Positions 53,938 to 64,000 of a DNA stretch of 64,000 bases are shown here, piece by piece. The number at the start of each line of letters is the position of its first letter. The first letter of the stretch is position 1. The DNA is taken from contig JAGFMI010000016.1 of NCBI GenBank assembly GCA_021030905.1, positions 124,001 to 188,000 of the forward strand. Direction: 5' to 3'. Origin of the DNA: Pyrenula massariospora (taxonomy: Eukaryota; Ascomycota; Eurotiomycetes; Pyrenulales; Pyrenulaceae). A program made the translations under genes and the position numbers. The notes beneath the pieces were generated by a model. The model was given only the letters and a program-made list of their open reading frames with translations, searched no databases and was not told the origin of the DNA.

Positions 53938-55026
53938 ATGGAAATTCATCCTCCACATCCGTCCACGCTTCAAACTGCCGTGGTTACTAGATCACCGCAG
54001 GGCTTAACCATCGCTCACGATGTGCCAATTCCACAACTAGAATCAGACATGGTTCTCGTGCGGACTGAAGCCGTTGCAATCAATCCGGTTGACGTCAAAG
54101 CGGCTGACAACTTCGGTACCAATGGCTTGGTCGGAGGATTCGACTTTGCAGGCACTGTCGTCGATGTCGCATCAAGATCGACTTCGGAGGTTCCAGTTCT
54201 CCACCGTGGTGACCGAGTCTGTGGAGCCGTTCATGGCATGAACAGCCTCCGCCCATCGGATGGAGCATTCGCGCAATATGTTGGAGCCCTCGCCGACTTG
54301 ATTATTAAGATACCTGATGGACTGTCATTCGCAGAGGCAGCCACTCTACCCGTGGGTGTGGGTACCGTCGAGTTGGCGCTCCAGTCTCTGTTCTCGCAGG
54401 ATCGGTCCCGTGGCGTCTATTCCAAATCCTCCTATGTCCTAGTGTATGGTGCGAGCACCGCGACAGGCACATTGGCACTCCAAAATCTGAAAGCCATGGG
54501 TCATCGTCCCATAGCGACCTGCTCACCCAAAAACTTTGATCTTGTCAAGAGCTATGGCGCAGAGGTGGCGTTCGACTACCATGAACCCACTTGCGCACAG
54601 GACATCCGAACATACACCGAAAACCGATTGCGATATGCTCTAGACTGTGTCTCCGACTCAGGGACCATGGAGCTCTGTTATGGTTCTATCGGTCGGGTCG
54701 GCGGCCGCTATATCGCTCTAGAAGAATATTCTCGGCGGATCGCAAAACTTCGTCCTACTGTTCGCGCGGACTGGATCTTTCAACCTGTCCTGTTCGGCAG
54801 GACTGTAGCATGGCCTGCGCCGTACGGCCGTGCTGTAGAACCTGCCATGAGGGATCTTGCGAGGCAGGTATACCAAGAGGCACAGCAACTCCTGCAGGAA
54901 CGAAAGCTTCGACCCCACCCTATGAGTCTGTATGATGGTATGTTCGAAAACATTCTTGCCTGTGTGGATCTGCTCAGGAAAAAAACTGTATCAGGCCGTA
55001 AGCTGGTATGCCATGTTCCTCACTAA
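53938..55026 (+). CDS. Trans-acting enoyl reductase (LovC-like)
   Basis: A single exon encodes 362 residues of the zinc-free medium-chain dehydrogenase/reductase fold. A GroES-like N-terminal half (VLVRTEAVAINPVDVKAAD, FDFAGTVVDV) precedes a Rossmann segment (YVLVYGASTATGTLALQNLKAMGHRPIATCS). The Asn-Pro-Val-Asp and the tail MSLYDGMFENILACVDLLRKKTVSGRKLV are those of fungal stand-alone enoyl reductases that work in trans with PKS or PKS-NRPS enzymes whose own ER is dead. Such enzymes use NADPH to reduce selected enoyl intermediates. It is placed 565 bases upstream of, and co-directional with, the synthase gene. Confidence 0.92.
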   Translation: MEIHPPHPSTLQTAVVTRSPQGLTIAHDVPIPQLESDMVLVRTEAVAINPVDVKAADNFGTNGLVGGFDFAGTVVDVASRSTSEVPVLHRGDRVCGAVHGMNSLRPSDGAFAQYVGALADLIIKIPDGLSFAEAATLPVGVGTVELALQSLFSQDRSRGVYSKSSYVLVYGASTATGTLALQNLKAMGHRPIATCSPKNFDLVKSYGAEVAFDYHEPTCAQDIRTYTENRLRYALDCVSDSGTMELCYGSIGRVGGRYIALEEYSRRIAKLRPTVRADWIFQPVLFGRTVAWPAPYGRAVEPAMRDLARQVYQEAQQLLQERKLRPHPMSLYDGMFENILACVDLLRKKTVSGRKLVCHVPH

Positions 55027-55591
55027 GAGGGTTGGTCTGCTGTGATACCACTGTCGATATCAAGCGTTCCTAATTTTTTAGAAATCAGTGTTATCAAAAA
55101 TATGTTTACCTTCTTCCATGTTGGATTTAATACCTCGGCTTAGTCCTGGCCGGAAAGTTCTCTCTTCTTTCCTTCCCCTCCTCTTTTTCTCTCTCCGTGT
55201 GTGGGTGTGTTTTGCAAAATTTTACCACCACCATGCGGCAAGGACTGAATAGCCGACTTCGCCAAGGGAGGTAATCATATCCAAACCTCCGGACCCATTA
55301 TCGAAATTAGTGCTGTTCGGCCTTGCTCTTCAACTGAGCCTCAGTTCCAAGCCCCGAAGAAGTTTGCTGTTGGATTGGCCGAGCCTTCTACGGGGCTAGA
55401 CCATATCTAGAGCTGACTTTGAGTAAATTGTATGTACAAGCGGTCTCGTCGTTCCTGCATCGTTAGCGGAGAAGATTTGACGTCTCGATCTTTTCTGTAT
55501 TGGTAGCTTTCCAATTTATCGTCGTTCAACACGATCTTAAACTTTTTGCATATTGCCTAATCTCTTTGATCTCGTTGCCCACACCAACATC
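55027..55591. promoter_or_regulatory. Intergenic promoter region of the PKS gene
   Basis: A gap of 565 bases between the enoyl reductase stop and the PKS start. It contains a pyrimidine-rich stretch at about 55150-55210, followed by a GT-rich run, and a reverse CCAAT (ATTGGCC) at about 55374. No clear C6 site is seen. Confidence 0.45.
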
Positions 55592-58500
55592 ATGACCGTA
55601 CCAGGAGAACCCATTGCACTCATCGGAAGTGGATGTCGCTTCCCGGGAGGTGCCAGCACTCCATCCAAGTTGTGGGACTTGCTTCGAAAGCCGTGGGACT
55701 GCGTGACAGATATCCCAAAAGACCGCTTCAGCTGGGAAGGGTTTTATCATCCCGGATTGGCACATCATGGAAGTAGCAAGACGAAGCAGAGTTATTTCAT
55801 AAACGAGAACATCAGGAAATTTGATCCTCAATTCTTCAGTATCCCCCCTGCTGAAGCAGATGCTATAGACCCTCAGCAGAGGCTTCTTCTTGAAACTGTT
55901 TATGAAGGCCTTGAATCGGCTGGTCTCACCCTTGAGCGTCTCCAAGGCTCTTCAACAGCTGTCTTTGTTGGCATGATGGGCTGCGACTATGCCGATGTTG
56001 TCCAACGCGATACAGACTGCGCTCCAACGTACACAGGCACGGGAACCGCACGAAGTATCCACTCCAATAGGCTTTCATACTTCTTCGACTGGCATGGGCC
56101 ATCTATGACCATTGATACTGCGTGCTCGTCTAGTATGATGGCCATCCATTTGGCAGTTCAAGCTCTAAGGAATCGTGATTCCAACCTGGCTGTCGCCTGT
56201 GGTGTCAGTCTGATCTTCGGTCCAGGTAGGAAATGAATTCTCTTCAAGCCAGTGTCAAATAGTTCCTGCACTATCAACAAGAGTTATTTCCGCTTACGCT
56301 AATACCAATAACTGTACCCAGAAAATTACGTCATTCTCAGTAACCTTAATATGCTGGCGTCCGACAGTCGAGCCAAAATGTGGGATGCAAGTGCGGACGG
56401 GTATGCAAGAGGTGAAGGGGTCGGGGCGGTCGTCTTGAAAACACTGAGCGCTGCTATTGCAGATGGAGATCCTATCCAGTGCATCATCCGCGAGACTGGC
56501 GTCAACCAAGACGGCAGGACCAAAGGAATTACGATGCCTAGTGCGATTGCTCAGGCAGCCTTGATCCGTGACACATACAAGCGAGCCGGTCTAGACATTA
56601 CAAAGAAGGCCGATCGACCGCAATACTTTGAGGCCCACGGCACTGGGACACCTGTCGGCGATCCTAATGAGGCACAGGCGGTCAGTACTGCATTCTTTCC
56701 CGAGGATGGGACCTTCACGGCCGACGATGTCATCCATGTTGGCGGGATCAAGACTGTGATTGGTCATACTGAGGGGGCCGCTGGCTTAGCGGGTGTACTT
56801 AAGGCGTCTCTGGCCTTGCAGCATAGTTTCATACCTCCAAATCTGCTTTTTCAGAATATGCACACGACGGTCGCTCCATTTACTAAGTACCTTTCTCTTG
56901 CAACGGAGCTGAAACCATGGCCAGTCCGTCCCGAAGGCGCTCCTCGGAGAGTCAGTGTTAACAGTTTTGGTAATGCCCCTTTTCCAATCACCCTTACTTC
57001 CAGACCTGGGCTTGACTGACTATTAATGCTTGCAAGGCTTTGGTGGTAGCAACGGACATGCGATCCTCGAAAGCTACGAGAGCGTGGAATCCGCAGGACT
57101 ATGTCGCCGGGATAACGAAGCTGTCGTTTCCACTCCGTTTACATTTTCAGCACAGTCAGAACGTGTTCTTGCGGCGGTCTTGGAAGGCTACCTGGAATAT
57201 TTGAAGGGTAAGGAAGTCGTCAACCTTCGGGACATAGCGTGGTCGTTGCAATACAAGAGATCGGCTTTCTCTTTCAAGACAACTTTCTCCGCTTTGACAA
57301 TCGATTCTCTGCAGTCTCAGCTAGAAAATTTACTAAGACCGTCATCGGACAAAGCTAAGGGTCTCATTGGCGTCAAATCACCGCCCAAGACATCTCGCCG
57401 CATCTTGGGAATCTTCACCGGACAGGGAGCGCAGTGGGCGACTATGGGACTCAAGCTATATATGGCGTCGAGCAAATTCCGGGAGACTATCCAGTACCTG
57501 GACAACTCTCTAGCCCAGCTGCCCTCCACCGACCGCCCTTCGTGGATGCTATCGCAGGAGCTGTTCAAAGACGCGGCAAGCTCCCAGATGAATGAAGCGG
57601 CAGTATCTCAGCCTCTGTGTACAGCGATCCAAATAGCGCTGGTTGACATGCTGGATAGTGCGCATGTCAAATTCAAAGTTGTCATTGGTCATTCGTCAGG
57701 CGAAATTGCAGCTGCATATGCTGCAGGACTCATAAACTCCTTCGATGCTATTCGCATAGCTTATTACCGTGGCCTCCACGCACATTTAGCTTGTGGTGCA
57801 GACGGTAAGAAAGGTGCTATGCTTGCGGCAGGAACATCCCTTGAAGATGCTCAGGATTTATGCAAGCTTCCAGACTTCGAGGGACGAATTACGGTAGCCG
57901 CAGTCAACTCGTCTGCTAGTGTCACTCTCTCGGGAGATGCCGATGCAATTGAAGAAGTTGAATTAATTTTTCAGGAAGAGAAGAAATTTGCGAGAGCTCT
58001 CAAAGTCGATACTGCTTACCACTCCCATCACATGCTACACTGTACAGAGCCTTACACGAAATCCTTAACTTCTTGTGGTATTGTCGCCAGACAGCCGTCC
58101 TCCGAAGCGCCATCATGGTTTTCCAGCGTGCAAGATGGAAAATTAATGCAACAATCGCAGGATCTTACTGGAGCCTATTGGAGAATGAACATGACTCACC
58201 CGGTCTTATTCTCGGCTGCTCTCGAAGCAGCTCTCTCCCAAAACGAGGAACTGTTCGACGTTGTCATCGAAGTCGGGCCACATCCAGCCTTGAAAGCTCC
58301 TGCCATTCAGGTCATTCAGGATACATTGGGAGCGAGCATTCCTTACACCGGTGTCCTAAGTCGGAATGACAATGACATAAGTGCCTTCTCTACCGCTCTT
58401 GGGTTCATATGGACTTATCTTGGCCCCTCAGCAGTGGACTTCGCAAATTACGACCGACAATTCTTTCCAGAAGCGGGCAAGGCAACATTCGTTACTGATC

Positions 58501-61500
58501 TGCCACTTTACCCCTGGGACCATGAAAGGTCTTTCTGGTACGAGTCTCGAATGAGCAAACTTCATCGCCACCGACAGGGTCCTCCTCACCCGCTGATCGG
58601 GACTCAGTATGGCGATAAGACGGAAAACGAGATCAAATGGCGGAACTATTTGATTCCAAAGGAGATTCCATGGATCAATCATCATCAACTTCAAGGCCAG
58701 CCGGTCTTCCCCGCAGCTGCTTACGCTGTCATGGCCTGGGAAGCGGCCATGATTCTTGCTAGAGACAGGCCCATTCGGCTAATTGAAATTGAGGATCTCA
58801 ACGTCGGTCAGCCAATCACCTTTAATGACGATACGAGTGGGATTGAGACCATTCTTACGTTGTCAGACATCACCCATGAAAAACTGGCTGAGGATAGACT
58901 AAAAGCTAGCTGGACAGTCCACGCTTGTCTGAGCAAGGACTCCGTCAACCTCGCTCTGATCAGCAGTGGAAGTATCGCTCTGACATTTGCAGATCAGTCT
59001 GGGAGTACTCTACCGTCAAGGGGTGACCCTATGACTGGCTTGGTGGACATTGAGGTTGATGACTTTTATTCAGCACTTAATGGCCTTGGATACGGTTACA
59101 CAGGACCATTCAGAGCCGTGGTCTCGCTGGAGAGAAAGATGAATTACTCGACTGGCACTTTTGTGATGCCTACAACTGGTATGCTAATGCACCCTGCGTT
59201 GTTGGATGTTGCTTTTCAGGCACTGTTCGCTGCCTTGAGCTATCCTGGTGATGGCTCACTTTGGAGTTTGCATGTTCCTACCGCCATTAGGAGGATCAGA
59301 ATGAATCCATTCCACGGCGGACAGTCTGAGGGTCAAGAATTGGAGCTATCTTTTGATGCCACACTTACCGAGACAGCCAAGGACGAAACTCTCGGCGACG
59401 TGACAATCTATGCTCCGGATGGACAACAAGCGATGTTACAGGTAGAAGGTGTCTCCTCGATACCATTCTCAACAGCTACAGCAACTGATGACCGTAATAT
59501 CTTCTCCGAGATGGTTTGGGCCGAATCGGTGCCCAATGGGACCGTTGCATGCGCCAAAGATAAGCCGTCTCAGGCTGATATCGACATTGGATATGCGTGT
59601 GAGCGGGTCGCTCACTTCTACCTGAAGCAACTAGTCGACCTGATAACTCCGGATGAAAAGAGCCGAGCTGAACCGCATCATCAAGTGTTAATGAAGTTTG
59701 CATCCCACGTTGTGCAGGAGGCTTCATCCGGTAAATATATTTTCGGCAAGGCGGAATGGGCAAATGACACAGAAAGTCAAATTTTGGATCTTATCCGCAA
59801 GTACATATGATTGTATCCATAGTGATCTGTTTTTGTCATTAATCAAGATTCTAGATATCCCAACCAAGCTGATCTCAAAATCATGCAATCAGTTGGAGAA
59901 ACTTATCCCTCAGTCGTTCGTGGAGATTCTACTCCACTGGAGCACCTACTGAAGGAGAATATGCTCTATGACTGGTACGCACATGGACTCGGTTTCCACG
60001 AGGCAAACACATGGAGTGCTCGCATGATCAAGCAGATCTCTCACCGCTTTCCGCACATGAAGATGATGGAGATAGGTAAGTTCCAACAAGCCAGACACCT
60101 TAGCGATAATGGGTGATACATGGGTGATACTCGCTGACATACAAACTAGGCGCTGGAACTGGAGGGGCTACAGCAGAGATTCTTAGATGCTTGGGATCTG
60201 ACTTCTCGTCTTTTACCTACACGGACATTTCGGCGGCTTTCTTTGAGCAAGCACAAATGAAATTTGCAGACTTCTCCAACAAGATGATCTTCCAAACGTA
60301 TGACATGGAGAAAGATATTGAGAGTCAAGGCTTCAGCGAAAAATCGTTCGACCTGATCATTGCATCCAATGTTCTCCATGCTACCAAAAGACTTGATGAC
60401 GTCTTTCAAGGCGTTCGCAAGCTTCTCAAGCCAGGCGGATACTTGATCATGCTTGAAATCACGGATAGCCGACAAAATCGAATGGCTTTCACGATGGGTG
60501 GATTGCCTGGTTGGTGGCTAGGTCATGAAGACGGACGCAAATGGAGCCCGACATTACGGCCAGCTCAATGGAATTCGCTCCTCCTCAAGACAGGATTTTC
60601 TGGTATTGACACCATGGCCACACACACAAATTCTGTCGTAAATCCATTCTCTGTCGTTGCTACACAGGCAGTCGATGATCGCATAAACTTCCTCAAACAG
60701 CCTCTATATTCTCATGGCACAGATAAAGAGCTCGGCAACCTCATTGTGATCGGTGGTAAAGATCTTGAATCGTCAAGGCTTATCAAGGACATCACAAGAA
60801 TATTAGCTAACCGCTTCGCCTCTCTCACAGTCTATGACGACTTGGAAGCTGTTGATCAAGTATCGGAAATAGCCATTCCTACGACAATACTCAGCTTAAC
60901 AGAGCTAGACGAGCCCATGTTTCAAGATATGACAGCCGCAAAGCTCGACGCATTGCAGCGCCTATTCAAGGACCATCAAAATGTTCTCTGGATCACTCGA
61001 GGTTGCAGAAATGACGAGCCTTATGCAAATGTGACTGTAGGTCTCGGCCGATCGCTCAGCTGTGAGCTACAAGAACTCCGACTTCAATTACTCGACATTG
61101 AGGATGAAAGAATCAACCCAACTTGCCTATGTGAGATGCTTCTCAAACTACGAGTTACTGGTGTCTGGGCCAAGGAGGGACTCATGAATGATATGCTATG
61201 GTCAACAGAGCATGAAGTTCTAGTCAAAGATGACAAACTACTTGTACCTCGTATGTATTTGCAGCAGGATCAAAACCATCGCTACAACTCTTCGAAACGC
61301 GAGATAACCCAGAAATTGGACCCGCAGCGTTGTAGCATTAACATTTCACCCGCTGGAGAGTCATTCACCTTGCTGGAGGACGCCGTAGCCACGCGGCAGG
61401 GCGGTTTTCCTAGCGCCAAGCTGATTACGGTGAAGGTTGTTTGCTCACTTTTGTACTCAATCAATTCTGAATCTGCAGGAGCTATCTCTCTCTCTGTTGG

Positions 61501-64000
61501 AAGAGTTGTTGGCACTAACGAAATCGCATGTATGCTATCAGACTCGAACAGCTCTTTTGTAAAGGTCTCAGAGGAAAACATTTTCCACAGCAACGTTGCC
61601 CCGGGCCAGGAGAGGCAGCTCTTGCTACATGTTGCATCCGAGCTTCTCGCTCACAGTGTTGCCGCTGCAGCGCACATTAAAAATGGAGTTCTTATCAATG
61701 GTGTAGAGCCATTTTTGCTCAACACAATACGACAGCGTCTCGCCGAGCAGGGCCAACGGACATTTTGGCTCACTACGGACTCCAATGTTAAAGACCCTTT
61801 CGCGATCAGCGTTCATCCACTATCCTTTGCAGGTTCTATTAAGAAGAAGCTGCCTTCTGGCTTGTCAGTATACCTCGATATGGCACAAGAAAATCACGAA
61901 GCGTGTATTTCGAGCTGTATCGTGAACAGCCTTCCGGATACGTGCAAATTTATTAACAACGAGACGCTATTTTCACGAAACGCCAGCAAGGATTTCCTAT
62001 GGAACGACTCTTTGGACAAAATCCGCCATCGGATGAAGTCAGCATGTTGCCAGGCGCCAAGGGTGATTGACAAACAGGACTATCGGGCCGATGATCTTAC
62101 GGTGTCACTGAGCGAGATCCGAAACGGCGCAACCCGAGGCTCCCTGACGATCGTCGATTGGACCATCGATTCCTCTGTCTTAGTCAACATTAAGCCAGTC
62201 GACACTAAGATTTCATTTGCGGGAGATAGAACGTATTGGCTTGTCGGATTAACCGGAGATCTGGGACGGTCCCTTTGTGAATGGTTCATACGCCATGGAG
62301 CAAGAAATATTGTCCTATCAAGCCGAAAACCTAAGGTAGACAAGGAATGGATCAAGTTGTGTGAGGCAGCAGGAGCAATCATTAAAGTGCATCCAGTGTA
62401 CGTATCTCTCAAACACCAAGTGCATTGGCCATGGCTCTGGGTCTAACTACTGCAGGGATGTGACTGACAAGAAGTCTGTCCACTTGGCATACGATGAAAT
62501 TAGCAAGACTCTTCCGCCAATTGCAGGAGTTACGAACGCAGCAATGGTCCTGGAAGATGTCATGTTCGCGAATATGAAGATCGACAATATGTTGTCTGTG
62601 CTGGAACCAAAGATCAATGGAAGCATACACCTCGACGAGCTTTTTCCTGAAGCTAACCTGGACTTCTTCATTCTTTTCTCCTCCCTTGGTTTCATTGTGG
62701 GTAATAGCGGCCAAAGCGCATACGTTGCCGCAAATGGATATTTGACGACCTTGGCCGCTCAACGAAGGAAACGAGGGCTCGCGGCATCCGTGCTAGACAT
62801 TGGAGCTATTATCGGGGCTGGTTATGTCACGCGGGCAGGACAACTCAAAACAACAGACATACATGTCTACGGAGCTTATCCACTCTCAGAGTCCGACTTT
62901 CACCAGTTATTTGCCGAAGGTGTGTTGGCTAGTCCGCCAGAGTCTCAACTTAACCCGGAGATCATTGCTGGACTTCGAACAGTTGATCCCATCGTAGACG
63001 ATCAAGTGACCTGGAGACATAATCCTAAATTTTCTCATCTGTGGGTAATGGACGAGAGTACGAAAATAGAGAAAGGGACTGCGAAGGCAAGCATCTCAGT
63101 CAAGACACAATTGTTAACGATAAAAAACAGAGACGAAGCGAGGGTGTATATCTTAGGCAAGTATTCATTGGTATTGTCTGGAATGATGCTTCATTGCTGA
63201 CAAGTTTCTAAAGAGGGATTCACGGCGAGAATAATCGCATTGCTCCAGCTTCCACTCGAAGACATGGATATAAAAACACCGTTGATGGAACTGGGAGTTG
63301 ACTCTCTTGTCGCCGTTGGTGCTCGAGCCTGGTTCACGAAGGAGCTTGGCGTTGATATTCCTGTTCTCAAGATCTTGGGGGGTGCCACTGTCGTTGACTT
63401 GGTTGAAGACGCGCTTGGAAAGCTACCAGCAGATCTTCTGCCAAACGTTCTGTCAAGCGTAGAAGAACCAGAATTAGAATCGACAACGTCCACCAGCCCG
63501 TTGGATATGCCCCTCTCTAACTATCCTCATGAGTTGGAAAAACTTCAATCATCAACGGATACGGAAATTGAGGAGGGGGCCGCAAACACTCCAGATCAGA
63601 GCGATCAAACTAATACCCCACCCACATCATTCTCGGATATAGACAGTAGCGACGAAGAATTCCAGTCTGTCATTGTCAGGACGGAGAAAGCATCATATGC
63701 CCAATCTCGATTCTGGTTCTTAAAACACTCACTTGAGGATCCAACGGTGCTAAACATCACCTTCTCTCATCAACTTAAGGGCAAGAGGAATGCACAGCAG
63801 CTTGCAACGGCAGTTCAAAAGATTGCTGAAGTGCATGAAGGGTTAAGAACGTGCTTCTTCGAGAAGGACAACCAACCCATGCAAGGTATTCTTGAGACCT
63901 CACCCCTTCACATGGAAGTCAGAAGCATTCGAAGTGAGGAAGAGGCGAGACTCGAGTACCAGCGATTAGACAAGCACATCTATGATCTAGAGAGCGGGAG
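55592..64000 (+). CDS. Highly reducing PKS with C-terminal condensation domain (PKS-NRPS or LovB type), 3'-truncated
   Basis: Seven exons were rebuilt: 55592-56225, 56322-56969, 57037-59800, 59855-60075, 60150-62397, 62456-63156 and 63214 to the window end; all phases agree. The KS has DTACSSS (C178), EAHGTGT and [11 protein letters not shown]. The AT has GHSSGE (S647). The DH has H977 in [10 protein letters not shown] and D1151 in HPALLDV. A methyltransferase starts at about 1420 (IGAGTGGAT). About 500 residues between it and the KR look like a structural KR half and a degenerate ER with no NADPH motif. The KR has GLTGDLG and SAYVAANG (Y2261), and the ACP has GVDSL (S2436). A condensation domain begins at about 2566 ([10 protein letters not shown]). 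Whether adenylation and release domains follow is not visible. The product should be a partly reduced, alpha-methylated polyketide. Confidence 0.92.

Noticed and set aside
55027-55591. Search for paired CGG sites of the C6 regulator
   Set aside because: Single CGG and CCG triplets occur, but no repeated spacing is shared with the other cluster promoters, so no operator is called.
1-64000. CRISPR arrays, tRNA and rRNA genes
   Set aside because: No regularly spaced repeat array was seen. Reading by eye I found no tRNA cloverleaf or rRNA sequence, but a tRNAscan run could still reveal one.

Overview
The window is nuclear DNA of a filamentous ascomycete (Pezizomycotina). Genes carry short introns of about 45-70 bases with GT-AG ends. 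The gene content is typical of that group: an alpha-factor receptor Ste2, Zn2Cys6 regulators, a DUF1996 secreted protein, DUF7580 and DUF7730 proteins, and a PKS-NRPS cluster. I cannot place it below subphylum with confidence. Exon boundaries below were worked out by hand from splice sites, reading phase and family conservation.

From 1 to about 27.5 kb is a mostly housekeeping region. In order it holds: the start of the helicase gene CHL1 (cut by the left edge), a tandem-BRCT protein, a secreted DUF1996 protein, the RNA polymerase III repressor MAF1, the AP-1 sigma subunit, the glutamate-cysteine ligase modifier subunit, the KEOPS kinase BUD32, ribosomal protein uL15 (RPL28), an alpha/beta hydrolase, a GDSL-fold secreted protein with a damaged active site, the Ste2 receptor, a DUF7730-like protein, the ER-Golgi cargo protein ERV41 and a secreted lysozyme-like protein.

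From about 27.5 to 45 kb the character changes to an accessory block. ORF-poor, AT-rich DNA carries degenerate repeat copies that differ mainly by C-to-T and G-to-A changes, the mark of repeat-induced point mutation (RIP). Among the repeats sit a C2H2-type protein, a HeLo/DUF7580-type protein with a late in-frame stop, a multi-membrane-span protein, a coiled-coil/TPR-like protein and a large OTT_1508-type deaminase fused to a complete MYND zinc finger. These families are often found in fungal conflict and incompatibility repertoires.

From about 45.4 kb to the right edge is a secondary-metabolite cluster. It has a Zn2Cys6 AflR-like regulator, an RTA1-family membrane protein, an MFS exporter, a stand-alone trans-acting enoyl reductase of LovC type, and a very large polyketide synthase with KS-AT-DH-MT-(degenerate ER region)-KR-ACP followed by the start of a condensation domain, cut by the window end. 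The synthase lacks a recognisable working ER, and the separate enoyl reductase next door should supply that step. Two copies of a small terminal-inverted-repeat element (MITE-like) lie just downstream of cluster genes.
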